NCBI GenBank assembly: GCA_001466705.2
Contig: LATX02000180.1
Span: 310,001-374,000, forward strand
Direction: 5' to 3'
From: Moniliophthora roreri
Lineage: Eukaryota > Basidiomycota > Agaricomycetes > Agaricales > Marasmiaceae
DNA length: 64,000 nt
Shown here: positions 48,068-59,539 of the stretch, in pieces
How the letters are laid out: each line of letters starts with the position of its first letter
Position numbering within the stretch: the first letter of the stretch is position 1
The notes under the pieces: generated by a model
Databases searched by the model: none
Told to the model about the DNA's origin: nothing
Seen by the model: only the letters and a program-made list of their open reading frames with translations
Translations under genes and position numbers: made by a program

Positions 48068-48173
48068 ATGTTGGGCACTTGCACCCTTGCTGCCAGTCAG
48101 TCACATGTTTTTTCCCACAGCCTGACTGCTGCCTCGCTGTTGAAAACTTACACTGTTTTGACCTCATCCAAGT
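48068..48173 (+). repeat. MULE terminal inverted repeat, left
   Basis: Inverted copy of 59175-59280. Differences by eye are mainly transitions (for example CCCTTGCTGCC versus CTCTTGCCGCC) plus small length changes in a T run. Confidence 0.88.
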
Positions 48174-48249
48174 CCCAGAAGGGATTTGTCTGTTCTATGT
48201 CAGAGCTGAACAAAATTAAGTACTTCAACTATTTCATGTACATAGTAGC

Positions 48250-48788
48250 TGGGGTACTATCTTGATAAGTACACTTCATTTTCTTTGCTGACAACTCCCG
48301 CTCTATTTCTCCTCCCATCTTGTCAATGATATCCCATGTGTGCTTTATACCTTGGTGTAGCTTTGGATGAAGACCTTGGGGATTCTCAGTGAGAGACATA
48401 ATAGTTGCCCAATGTTTATTCAGGTAATCAATCTCGGCACACAGGACAAAGACTGTCTATAACAGGAGATAAACATTGATGATATGTTCTATCAGAAATG
48501 ACAGAACTTACCTGAATCTTGGAATCATCAAATGGTCCTGGCATCTCACAGATGCCTTGTTTAGGCTCAAACTTGTACTTGGGTATGTTGGTTTTTTCAT
48601 CGCTTCCTTGCTCTCCTTTGCCCCCCAATAATCACTCTTGTATCTCTTCTATGTCAAACATTGAGCTTGCCCGACTTGAGCTCCTGGTATGAGACTTCCG
48701 TATGGTTTTGTTCCCTGATCCAAGCACCATCAACTCAACTTCTTCCTCTTCATCAGCATCAAAAATCTCTTCAGGTGCATTGATACCA
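48250..48788 (-). pseudogene. MULE protein, C-terminal remnant
   Basis: Continuation of the transposase gene downstream of the retrotransposon insertion. An acidic segment (DADEEEEVELMVLGSG) is followed by SHTRSSSRASSMFDIEEIQ, a TGA stop, and PKYKFEPKQGICEMPGPFDD. Degenerate. Confidence 0.6.
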
Positions 48789-48793
48789 GGAAG

Positions 48794-49229
48794 TGTTACG
48801 TTTTCTTTACCCTGTTACTTATGCTTCCCCTTTTGATCAGACACATCCACCTTCCCAGCCTCCTTTTTCTATATCTTCCATGCTTCTCTTTTGATCGGAC
48901 CTATTACATACTCCCAGTTCCCCTTTTCCTATCAGAATCATGACTCATATCCCGACAGCATTGGATATTTATTATCATATCATCATAGCTATCAGATATT
49001 CACATAATGTAGTTTACATGATAGATTATAACGTATTTAAGTGCTCAAGCAAGGACTCTAAGTCCTCAGCTTGACCTGGTTTATCATAACTTGTGTTGCA
49101 AGCAGAACTGAAGGATCTCTGAACTTCAATGTCCGTTGAATGAACTCTAACTTGAACTTGAAGCTGCTTTAAAAGGGGTTTTACCTTTTCTAAGTGGTTA
49201 GTTGACATTGCTGCACAAGTAATGTAACA
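48794..49229 (+). repeat. 5' LTR
   Basis: 436 bp, TG...CA ends, same length as the 3' LTR. Preceded by the GGAAG duplication. Confidence 0.93.
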
Positions 49230-49301
49230 CAAGGTCAAGCTCTTTGATTGCCAACCTATCCAGGTTTGGGCATCATCTAGGAGAACAAGACACCACTACA
49301 G

Positions 49302-50666
49302 ATGGAATCCCAGGTAGAGAAAGACATTGCAGAAGCGGAGGAGCGCTGGTGTGGATTACTAACCCAATCCATATCAAATCCTGGTGGACAAGCTATTCCG
49401 CCGTTGACCAGAGCATCTCACAGAGAACTAGTAACCACCTCGCCATTGCCATTGCCAACAAGTCAGCCACTAACTGAGACACTAAGAGAACACTCCAAAA
49501 CAAGGAAAATCTTGACCCCATTATCAATCATGACTGGATTAGAGGAGATCAGGTTTGAAGAAGAAACATTGCCTACTACACCGAAGAAGCCTGAACTGGA
49601 TACATTGAATACCTTTTTGACCTCAGCAGAGGAATTAGACCCCTTCCAATGACTCCTCCATGCACTGAAAAACAGCTCCAGATCAACGAAGCAACCTCAA
49701 CTTGAAGAGATGTCAGAAGACAAGAAACCTTTGGGAAGCAGACCAAAGGGAGAACCGATAGCTGAAGAAGCAGTAATTGGTGCTACAGTACCCATGCAGG
49801 CGGTAGCGGCAGAGAAGGAAGTGAAGGCGGCATTGCTGAGAGCCTTTATGGGATACCAAAAAGATGTGAAGAAGTTTCTCTGAGAAGTACTGTTGTACAT
49901 TGCTCTCAACCTCAAAACATTCACCACAGACCAAACAAAGAAGCTCTTCCTTCTCTCCTACATGACCAATGGACCAGGAGAATTCTGGAAGAATGAGAAA
50001 ACAGACCTTCTGCTTGCATTAGATCCAGAAGTGGAAAAGGTCTTGTGGGGAGACTTCGTAGAGGATTTCAAGACGTCCTTTGAACCTCTTGACACAGCCC
50101 TAGAAGCTCAGTTAAAGCTCCGAGATTTGAAGATGAAGGAAAGGGCTGATGAATACACATATCAGTTCTCTTATTTAGCCAAACAAACGGGATACAATGA
50201 TGTGGCACAGATTGTAAGATTTAAACGGAGACTACCCAAAAGCCTAGTCTTGAAGATCATGATGCGACCTGAAGGGACCCCTTTCAATATCAAAGATTGG
50301 ATGAATGCCACAATCCTCTTTGACGAAAGTTAAAAACAGGCCCAAGAGTATAGAAGGACATGGGATGAAGATAACGGGAGGAAACCACAACAAAACTTCT
50401 GAAAGAAGGAAGAAGTCGCTATCAAACAGATCTCAGAGATAGATTGAAAGGAGTATATGGCAAAAGGCTTATGCTTCCAGTGTGGAAGAGCTGGACATCG
50501 AGTGAGAGATTGTCCAGACGTAGTAAAGAAGGAAGAGAAGAAGAAGAAGGAGCTGAAGAAGCTCTTGAAGGAAGAAAGATTTGCCAAGATTAGAGCCTTG
50601 GTTAATGACCAAACGGAGGAAGAAAAGAACATGCTGATCAACCTTATGGAACAGGAGGGTTTTTGA
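49302..50666 (+). pseudogene. gag of the Ty3/gypsy element
   Basis: One reading frame over 1.36 kb, interrupted by TGA at 49650 and 49881, TAA at 50331 and TGA at 50445. It contains the fungal retrotransposon gag domain (for example FFLSYM-like FLLSYMTNGPGEFW and LAKQTGYNDVAQIVRFKRRL) and a CCHC zinc knuckle (CFQCGRAGHRVRDC). No frameshift is needed between the pieces. Confidence 0.88.
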
Positions 50667-50667
50667 A

Positions 50668-53600
50668 GTGGCAGAAGAGGACGATGTCTCCACTGCCCCT
50701 AACTATTTCACACTTTGTACTAGCTAAGATGGACTGAAATTCTATGCACATTCCTCTCTAGTACAAAGTGGGAACTCAAATCATTAAAACGCAGGCTCTA
50801 TTAGATTCAGGAGCAGGAGGACACTTTATCAGTATGGCTCTAGCCAGAAAACTAGGGAAAAGATGGATCCAACTCCCGGAAAAGATCAAGGTATTCAATG
50901 TCGATGGGATGCCAAACAAAACAGCATGGATCTCACACGTAGTAGAACTTGAGTTCAGGATAGCAGATAAGGAGTTCAGGGAAAACTTCATAATATCAGG
51001 AATCAGAGATGAAGACATGATCCTTGGACTCCCCTGGCTCGCTATCATAACCCCTGAATCGATTGGGAAACCAGAGAAATAAAGTTTCTACCAAGGCGGA
51101 AATTGCAGATTAAGAAATTCATGGGTGTACTTGACAGCACCCCAGAAGAAGTCCTGATCGGCGCAAAAATCACGGCCTCCCAAGAGTTGGCACATCAACA
51201 ACAGGAGGTTAAGAGGGAGATAGATGATCTAATTCCCTCCTATCTTCAAGGGTATTGAGATCACTTTGAAAAAGGAAAATTGGAACACTTTCCCCCTTCC
51301 CAAACCTATGATCATGCCATAGAACTAAAGCTAGACTTTGTACCTCAGAATTGCAAGCTTTACCCTCTAAGCCCAGTAGAGCAAAAGGAACAGGACAAAT
51401 TTCTAGAGGAAAATTTGTGAAAAGGCTACATTTGGAAATTAAAATCACCAATGGCTTCCCCTTTTTTCTTTGTCGCTAAAAAGGAGAAAGGAGCATTGAG
51501 GCCCATGCAGGATTATCAGAAATTAGGAACAGTAAAGAACACTTACCCGCTACCTCTGATATCGGAACTTCTTGACAAGTTAAAGGGAGTGAATGTCTTC
51601 ACAAAGCTGGATCTCTAAAACAGTTACAATAACGTGAGGATCAAGGACAGAGATTAGTGGAAGGCTGCTTTCAAGATGAATCGTAGGCTGTTTGAGCCCA
51701 CAGTTATGTTTTTCGGGTTAAGCAATTCGCCAGCAATGTTCCAAGCCTTCATGAACAATATTCTCTCCGACTTCATCGACAAAGAATGGTGTGTGGTCTA
51801 TATGGACAACATCCTCCTCTTCTCGAAAAATTGAATGGAACATCAGGAACACACTAAGAGACTGATGTGTCAGATCAGAGAACATGATCTTTATTTCAAA
51901 CCCGAGAAGTGCGAGTTTGATGTCATGGAAGTTGTATTCTTGGGAATGGTAATCCGACCTGGTTACGTAGTGATGGATCCTGTGAAGCTTGCTGGTATAG
52001 CAGAGTGGGAACCACCAAGAACGGTGAAGGGAGTACACACCTTTCTAGGGTTTGGGAATTTCTATCAGAAATTTATTGGGAAATATGCACAGCTAACTCA
52101 ACCACTCAATGATCTCACAAAAAAGGCACAGAAATTCGAATGGACAACGACGTGTCAGATCGCCTTCGATCTTCTCAAAAAGAAATTCCTTTCAGAACTG
52201 GTACTTCTCATGCCTGACATGGATCAACCCTTCATTATAGAAGTGGATGCTTCCAAATGGGCCACAGGAGCAGTCCTTCGACAGCAGAGAACAGATGGTG
52301 AATGGCACCCATGTGGATACTTATCAAAATTGCTATCCCCAATGGAACAGAACTACGAGATCTATGACTGGGAATTGTTGGCTATAGTACGGGCTTTAAC
52401 GGAATGGCAACACTATCTGATGGGAGGAAAATACAAGATGGTGATCTTATCTGATCATAAGAACCTTACATACTTCTGGATGGCTCAAAAACTCAACAGG
52501 AGACAAGCCAGATGGAGTTTATTCCTTTCAGAATTTGACCTGGGCCTTGTTCATGTACCAGAGAAATCACTCACTCAAGCAGATGCCCTCTCCCAGCGAA
52601 GCAATGAATGTGAAGATGAAGACACTGATAATGAAAACGTGGTCCTTTTACCAGAGCAACTCTTTGTAAAAGGGATCAACTTAGAAATGAAGACCAAAAT
52701 CATGGAATGATTGGGCCTGGATGACTTTCATAAGTCAGCCTTGGAGCAACTGCTTCACCAAGGCGTGCTGCCAATCAAGTCTGCATTGTCAGACTGGAGA
52801 ATTGACGATGGGCTACTCTTCTTTAAGGGATGGGTCTATGTACCGAATGATGCAGAGCTCCAATGAAATGTCGTGAGAGCAGTGCATGAGACTCCAGATG
52901 TAGGTCATCTGGGACAATAGAACACTCTGGAGCAGGTTCAAAGGGACTTTTGGTGGCCAGGAATGGCTAAATTCATCAAAAGCTTCATAGATGGCTGCAT
53001 ACCATGTCAGCAGTCAAAGATCAACACACACCCAACAAAGACCCCCATTCAACCACTACAACTGACTCTGGATTCCTTCCCCTTTCAGGTTTGCACAATG
53101 GATCTCATTACGGACCTTCTGGAGTGCGACAGAATGGATTCTATTCTTGTCGTGGTGGACCACTCCTCTATGAAGGGGGTAATTTTTACACCATGCATGA
53201 AGAAGTTGGATGCCACGAAAATAGCAGAACTGCTAATTCAACATGTGTATAGATGCTTCGGACTTCCAGATCAAATTATATCCAATCAAGACCCCAGATT
53301 CGCAGCAGAGGTATTCCAAGAAATGGGAAAACAGTTGTCCATCAAACACTTGATGAGCACCGCCTTTCATCTGCAGACTGATGGAGAAACTGAACAGGTC
53401 AATCAAGAGATCGAAGTGTACCTCTGTGTTTTCTGCTCAAAAGAACAGATGAGATGGAAGGAATACCTCTCTCTAGCTGAGTTTGCACACAATAATCAGA
53501 CTCATTCAGTACTCAAGAAATCCCCCTTCTTCATGATGATGGGATATCACCCAAGAGCCTTTCCGACAGTGTTCAAACAAACCAGTATCCTGTCAGTAGA

Positions 53601-54160
53601 AGAATGACTTCAGGAGCTAAAAAGAGTCAGAGAAGAAACTGTTAGCTTATTAGAGCTTGCACGGCAGTGGATGATAAGACGAGAGAAACAGAAACTAGAG
53701 ACATTCAACATAGGACAGAAGGTATGGTTAGAAGGGAAGAACCTGGCCATAGGGTATCCAACCAAGAAATTAGCACCGAAACGAGAAGGACCATTCAAGA
53801 TTCTCGAAGTTTTAGGGCCTGTTACGTATTGACTGGACCTACTGCATCAATGGAAAATTCACCCTGTTTTCCATGCGGCTCTTCTTACACCGTTTAAGGA
53901 AACAGAGGCTCATGGGCCTAGCTTTATGGAACTACCCCCAGATCTGATAGAAGGATTCGAAGAGTATGAAGTAGAAGCAATCATTGGACATAGACCCAGA
54001 AAGTGACCCTGAGAGTTTCTGGTGACATATATGGGTTATGATTCGTCCCACAACCAATGGATTGAGACCAAAGGGATGGCCAACTGTCTAGACCTCTACA
54101 AAGACTATATAAAGAAGCACAAACTGAAACTCAAGGAACCCATCCCTACTACTGTTTAAA
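50668..54160 (+). pseudogene. pol of the Ty3/gypsy element (protease-RT-RNase H-integrase-chromodomain)
   Basis: The protease carries LLDSGAGG near 50800. A frame change occurs near 51050. The reverse transcriptase has TGA at 51256, 51418 and 51832, TAA at 51616 and TAG at 51655, and its catalytic motif reads YMDN (51799-51810) instead of YxDD. RNase H has [16 protein letters not shown]. The integrase has an HHCC-like start and SNQDPRF at 53281 where a catalytic Asp is expected. A chromodomain (EYEVEAIIGHRPRK, then FLVTYMGY) lies near 53965-54060, cut by two TGA codons. Inactive. Confidence 0.9.
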
Positions 54161-54161
54161 C

Positions 54162-55314
54162 ATGTCAAATGCAACTGCCTCCTCTTCTTCCACTTCTGCT
54201 TCTGGTAGCCAGCCATCCAGAGTCCAGAGCCCTGTTCCTACTGTGGCTGGAGAAGGACGATATGGAGAAAACCTCACCTATCTGAATGGCCTCCAACCCA
54301 ACTCCTACCAACTGCTTCATCTGTTCAACTCTAAACAATACAACGACCAAATCTGAGCTGCCGCTAATAGCAACAACCAACTGGAACCCTGTGTCAAAAG
54401 CCTCTTTTTCCTCCAGTCCCAACAAAAGCTATTCGAGAAAATTGTTGAAAGTTGCAGCCTGAAATTGCAAATCAGGTCCTCTTTGCATGCAACTACCACA
54501 TTAGACTAAGAGGGCCTGTTACAGTACTGTTCCTCTTCCCGCCTCATTCTCATTTGTCCATGCCCCCTCCCACAGATCCCCAAGCAATGTTGGAGTACCC
54601 TGATCCCCTCTCCTTTAGCCTCCTCGACCACCTCAGACAACAAACCGATGGAAATGGGTATCCCATCCCAACGTCAGCGACACCAGGAGTCTTATCTCCA
54701 GACTCACCTCCAAACCTCAAACTCTCGAGGGACAACTCACTGCCCCTCCTTGTGAGGCCACTGAACCCACCACCGACAATGCCCTCCTTTATCCTGACCC
54801 CACTCCCAATCCTGATGTCAAACCTAAGATCGAGCCGACTGATAACGCCCCCTCAAGAGAATCCACTCCCCCGAATGTCGTCAACCCCTGTATTTTCCAG
54901 ACCCCTGAGGCCTCAGTTCCACCCTGAAGCCAAAATCATACCAGCAGTTGGTGGGGAGGCCCCATCAGAGGATGTGGACGAGGATGTGGAGAATCAAACC
55001 CTCTTAAACGACAACGACGCCCTACTGACAACGAGCTTGAGGCCTCTGACTCCAATCCCAATCCCAATGACCCAGCTTATTGACCATGTCTCTGCCCTGT
55101 GTGCGGACTGGAACACCATTTTGCCAGGAATTGCCTGCAGTACATGTGTCGGAGATGCTTCAAAACTCAGCCTGGGCATACTTCTGGAAACTGCCCTAAC
55201 CAGCGAAGGTCTCGCCGCATTGCACACAGAGGGGCTCATTCGGGTACAGACTCTATGTCGGATGATCACAATTATAACAATGAACCTTACAACAACCTCG
55301 GTGAAGAATGCTGA
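54162..55314 (+). pseudogene. Extra reading frame downstream of pol, with two zinc knuckles
   Basis: The frame starts MSNATASSSSTSASGSQPS right after the pol stop. After a frame change a Pro/Asn-rich part (PDPTPNPDVKPKIEPTDN) continues to a C-terminal pair of knuckles, C-x2-C-x4-H-x4-C (CPVCGLEHHFARNC) and C-x2-C-x6-H-x4-C (CRRCFKTQPGHTSGNC). Alternative frames over the same DNA are longer but have no recognisable motif. Degenerate, with at least one TGA and one frameshift. Function unknown. Confidence 0.6.
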
Positions 55315-55562
55315 AGAAGAGATGGGAGACAGGGATGAAGGTACAAACCTTTTGTTCTTAGGGTCAGACCTATGGAAGGTAGGGAGGTTTATGGGGTTAC
55401 TTTTGGTAGAGCAACAAGAGGTGGCAGGTTGGCAACCGGCAGGGTATGTGCCAGCCACACCTAGGCTTCAGGACATTGATGACATGCTGGACACATCAGA
55501 GGACTACAATACGGAACTGTATGGAGATGGAGAATCTTAGACTGGCAATACAGAGTTTTGCC

Positions 55563-55578
55563 CTTAACAGAGGGGTAA
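55563..55578 (+). other. Polypurine tract of the retrotransposon
   Basis: Purine-rich AACAGAGGGGTAA directly before the 3' LTR, the expected plus-strand primer site. Confidence 0.55.
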
Positions 55579-56014
55579 TGTTACATTTTCTTTACCCTGT
55601 TACTTATGCTTCCCCTTTTGATCAGACAAATCCACCTTCCCAGCCCCCTTTTTCTATATCTTCCATGCTTCTCTTTTGATCGGACCTATTACATACTCCC
55701 AGTTCCCCTTTTCCTATCAGAATCATGACTCATATCCCGACAGTGTCGGGTATTTATTATCATATCATCATAGCTATCAGACATTCGCGTAACATAGTTT
55801 ACATGATAGATTGTAATGTATTTAAGTGCTCAAGCAAGGACTCTAAGTCCTCAGCTTGACCTGGTTTATCATAACTTGTGTTGCAAGCAGAACTGAAGGA
55901 TCTCTGAACTTCAATGTCCATTGAATGAACTCTAACTTGAACTTGAAGCTGCTTTAAAAGAGGTTTTACCTTTTCTAAGTAGTTAGTTGATGTTGCTGCG
56001 CAAGTAACATAACA
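55579..56014 (+). repeat. 3' LTR
   Basis: 436 bp, followed by the GGAAG duplication. It contains CCCGACAGTGTCGGG (7-bp arms, 55736-55750), which is broken by changes in the 5' LTR. Confidence 0.93.
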
Positions 56015-56019
56015 GGAAG

Positions 56020-58695
56020 GATAGTATGGGGGATAATGATTGTGATGCAATCTGAGGAAAAATGAGAGTGGAGTAGGTGTTTCTGTCTCACCAGCCTTTC
56101 TGACAAGGTGTTTGCAGAGCAAGAACCAGCTAATCAAATATGATGGACAGCTACAAACCCATTCTCCAAGGCTTATGTAGTATTCGCCTCATGGATGTGC
56201 CCTTTCTGCCTCTAGCTCTGCTTTGACTTCTAAATGCTGAAGTCCCTTGAGTGCCTTCTTACCCAAATGTGCCACCTCCCTCTTATGTGCTCACTCATTA
56301 TCTGATTTGAGGCAGTTTTTCCATGTCAAACAAAAGTCCTCCTGCCAAGGGGCAAGAGCTACTGGTCATCCCAATTGTTGAAGGCCCTTCAAGTTCACAA
56401 TCTTCCTTTTTACTAGTGGAAGCAAGTACCAAAGAACCATATGAACTACCAGATCGAGTCGAGGCCAGTTGAACTGTGGTAAGTCATTTTGTTTAAGCTG
56501 TTTCCATGTACTCTCAACAATCATAGTTGTTTTGATTCTTGAAATTGCTTTGCATGCAGCCCATGCCCACAGGATCCACTGTTTCTGAGTCCACCACTGG
56601 TTCCACAAATATGCCCATGCCTGCACAAGGTGGTTCTTTTGGCAGTACATATACATTTCCCTGACTGCTTCCTTCCATATGTCGGTGGGTAGTCATTTGG
56701 TACCTGACTCATCAATTGGAATTGATTCGTGCAGATGGAGGTAATGTCGGAACAGCTCAATTATGGGTGATTGATGTTCAGATGGGCAGAATGGCGGTAA
56801 GTCTTTAAGACCCTTCATTGCTGGCAGTGATAGCCAAAATTTTATTTGCTTATTACCATGTTTCAGGATGAATAGTGGTGGACAGCATGTTTTCTCCTGA
56901 CAAATATAGCAAGTTGATATCCATTTACTAGACTGCACAATTTTATTCACCTGTGCTTGGTCAATTGTAGTAGTGACTGGGACTTTTTCCATTGGTGCTG
57001 CACCATACTTGAGGTCTTTGAGCTCTGCCTCAAGTTGTGCAATTTTAGCATCTGATTCATCTTCCTTCACTGTCTTTGTAGCAACCAGGTTTCCTTTGAG
57101 CACTTTTGGATCAATCTTGATCTTCAAAGGCTCTGCTAGACACTCAGCTTCAACATCAGCTTCATGTACCCCTTCTTCCAACCAGCCAAGTGTTACACCA
57201 GGTGCCCATGTTGGATCAATGAAACTGAAGGCCTCATTTGCAATGCAGGAATCATATGCAGCAGGTGGTCAGTTCTCAGTAAGTCACTTCTCAATGTAGC
57301 AAATTGCATGCCAGTAACATAACTGATGCTTCACATCAGGTAACTCACTCTGGCAGGCATTTATCTCTGACATGTCCTTGTCAGAGAGTGTGAACACAAT
57401 GTTCAGGCATTGTGTTTTTATGAACTGAAGAAGGTCCCACAGTAAAAGGTCTTTAGCACCTGAGTCGGTGGTCTTGTCATGTGTTGTAAACATGAAGGCA
57501 AGGGGAATAGCTTTGCTGTTTGCCTCTCCAATGACTTCATATAGCTTGTATCCCAAAGTGTTCATTTTCTCTTGGAAGTTAGTCTATGAGTATTATAATA
57601 GAAACTGAATAACTATTCTCACAGGTTGAATTGATAGCAATCTCTTCCGTTGTACTATTAACATCATCCAGTATTTCCTTGAAGCCAAATGCAACACTTG
57701 AAGTTCCCTGTAACTGCTGGATTCTGATTTCCTTGGTAATAAGGTCACCAGCATGTTTCTCAATGAGTTTGATGGCTGATAGAACCTGGTCATCATCCAA
57801 GCACCATTGCCTTTGGCTCAGCTTTGTCCATTCCTTCCAGACTTGCTTTTGAGAGACCTCTGTTTCAGGGTCATCTTGAAGGATCACACTCCATATCTGG
57901 TAATGCAGGTGAGTTATACAGATAGCATTTCAATTATTTGCCCACACCTTTGATGCTAGTAAGTCATTATCTACTCCATCTTGTATTGTCTTTTTATGTT
58001 TTGTGGGAATGCTAATGTCCACATATGCAGGATAAGGATGGTGTCACAACTCGATACATGCTTCATTTGGCATTGACTTGCTCATCATGATCCTCAAATA
58101 ACTATGGCAGTCATATCGCTTCATGACCATGTGCTCATGTCATTTATCTGGGTCCAGGTGTAGTCACTGTTTGGTCTTCTCTTTTTCGTTCTGTGCACAG
58201 AAGAAGACAAATGACTTGAGGTCAGTATGGCACTTGCTTTCGTGACATGCTTTAAAGCTATCATAATTATAGGTAAGCTCTATGATTCCTTGCTTGAGAA
58301 TGCTGAACGAACATGAAGCGGTAGCCTGACTCTTCATAAATCTCCTATGAAACCTGCTGTGCAATTGTTCTGATTCTTAACTTGAGTAGATCCTCTTCCA
58401 CATTACTAACTTCATCCTCCTCCAAGGTATCTTTCCACCTTTCTCTTTCCTCTAGTGGACAGTCTCTTATTCACTCCTCTGGCTCAGAATAGAGACTACT
58501 GAGGTTCACAACAGTGTTCAACACAAAGGCCTTGTTCTTATTCTCCTCTACCACAACCAGTACATCTTCCCACTTCATTTCAACCTCAGGTACATCTTCC
58601 CAGCTCCATGAATCTGGTGAGTTGCTGGCTGTATCACTAGCAGCATCTGCTGATGGTGGTACTGAATTTGTGCTTGTCGAAGGTGTAGTAGGCAC
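56020..58695 (-). pseudogene. MULE transposase, N-terminal and central part
   Basis: Read on the minus strand: a Ser/Thr/Pro/Glu-rich leader (58695-58471), a zinc-binding-like segment (FKACHESKCHTDLKSF), MKRYDCHSYLRI, then HHHPYPAYVDISIP, and the MULE transposase core with VIGEANSKAIPLAFMFTT, TLSDKDMSEINACQ (second catalytic Asp) and HQLCYWHA near 57300-57330. A C-terminal region contains WNQWWTQKQWILWA and TTMIVESTWKQLK. Several frames are interrupted by TGA (for example after DPDK, after CIEL and after CYIEK), where Arg or a similar residue is expected. Not functional. The C-terminal end lies beyond the retrotransposon at 48250-48788. Confidence 0.82.
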
Positions 58696-59174
58696 AGTAA
58701 CTAGAGTATTGGATGCACTTGGATATGTAGAAAGGTTTGCTGCCCTTCTTCTTTCTCTCTGTCTATCCTGGTAGACCTTATCTTTATCATCACAGGTTTT
58801 GCACTTTGTTTTGTACCCAAGATCATTGATATGTCAGGGAAAAGTCTTGACAGGCCCTTTGTATGAGCACCAGATGCATTTTCTTTCGGAATCTAGGTTC
58901 TCAGGTGGTAGCTTTTCTAAATGGCTTTTAACCACAATCTATATGGTAATAAACATATACTCTTACTATGAATGGGTTTTGAGAATGCATTCATCATGAA
59001 GGTAAAATGTTGCACAGATGTTGTTTGGCTCACAAAAAAGAACCATACTTCAACTGTATTCCTTTCAGACCAATAGCTATAGCTTAAGATAGAAAATCTT
59101 CTGATTAATTTATTCTATTACAAGTGTCTTAGATCTCTCTAACAGGAAATTTTCCTGCCATCACAGAGGAGGTA

Positions 59175-59280
59175 ACTTGGATGAGGTAAAACAGTGTAAG
59201 TTTTCAACAGCAAGGTGGCAGTCAGGCTGTGGGAAAAAAACACATGACTGACTGGCGGCAAGAGTGCAAGTGCCCAACAT
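59175..59280 (-). repeat. MULE terminal inverted repeat, right
   Basis: Inverted copy of 48068-48173, directly followed by the AATAAAATT target duplication at 59281-59289. Confidence 0.88.
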
Positions 59281-59539
59281 AATAAAATTTAGGATGATCC
59301 AGAATCACATTTGACGGTCCCACCTGAGCATGAACAAGTTGAGATGGTGCTGTGATCAAAGGGGGTCTCAACACCATTGTGGCTGATGGTACAGCTGGAA
59401 TCCTGACAGGTGACCTTGGTACTGGCTCAATCTGAGAATAAACGGTCAAAAGCAGCACTTTCGATGCTGCTTGTGCTGGAGGTGCTGGAGTTCTTCAAAC
59501 AGGAGATCTCGACCTTGACCAACAACTGAGTGACCATGA
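59281..59539 (-). pseudogene. BTB/POZ gene, 5' part (split by transposon)
   Basis: Minus-strand reading ends SNVILDHPKFYF at the target duplication and continues at 48058 with KDGSISF, the normal BTB start (HPxFYFxDG). Upstream is a Pro/Ser-rich leader (PRSPVRIPAVPSATMVLRPP). A TGA near 59490 in the open frame may be a further decay stop or may mark an unmodelled exon boundary, so the true start is not defined. Confidence 0.72.

Larger units (their letters stand above)
48794..56014 (+). mobile_element. Ty3/gypsy chromodomain LTR retrotransposon, degenerate
   Basis: Two 436-bp LTRs (48794-49229, 55579-56014) enclose gag, pol and an extra downstream reading frame. The LTRs start TGTTAC and end GTAACA or the decayed ATAACA. 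The 5-bp target duplication GGAAG is exact at 48789-48793 and 56015-56019. Domain order is protease, reverse transcriptase, RNase H, integrase, chromodomain, as in chromoviruses. A purine-rich tract (AACAGAGGGG) sits just before the 3' LTR. Many stops and a frameshift make it inactive. The LTRs differ at about 22 positions by eye, nearly all transitions. Confidence 0.93.
48068..59280. mobile_element. Mutator-like element (MULE), 11.2 kb including a nested retrotransposon
   Basis: Terminal inverted repeats of about 106 bp lie at 48068-48173 and 59175-59280; both start ATGTTGGGCACTTGCA when read inward. The flanking 9-bp target duplication AATAAAATT is exact at 48059-48067 and 59281-59289. Long inverted repeats and a 9-bp duplication are typical of MULEs, and the internal minus-strand gene encodes a MULE-type transposase. 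Without the nested LTR element the insertion is about 4.0 kb. The transposase is full of stops, so the element is not autonomous today. Confidence 0.92.

Noticed and set aside
54452..55540. 362-codon frame after pol taken as the true extra protein
   Set aside because: It is the longest frame, but the zinc knuckles and the plausible Pro/Asn-rich protein lie in other frames; it is probably an accidental open frame.
48068..59280. Large cargo-carrying element or giant transposon
   Set aside because: All internal sequence is explained by one MULE protein and one LTR retrotransposon; no cargo genes were found.
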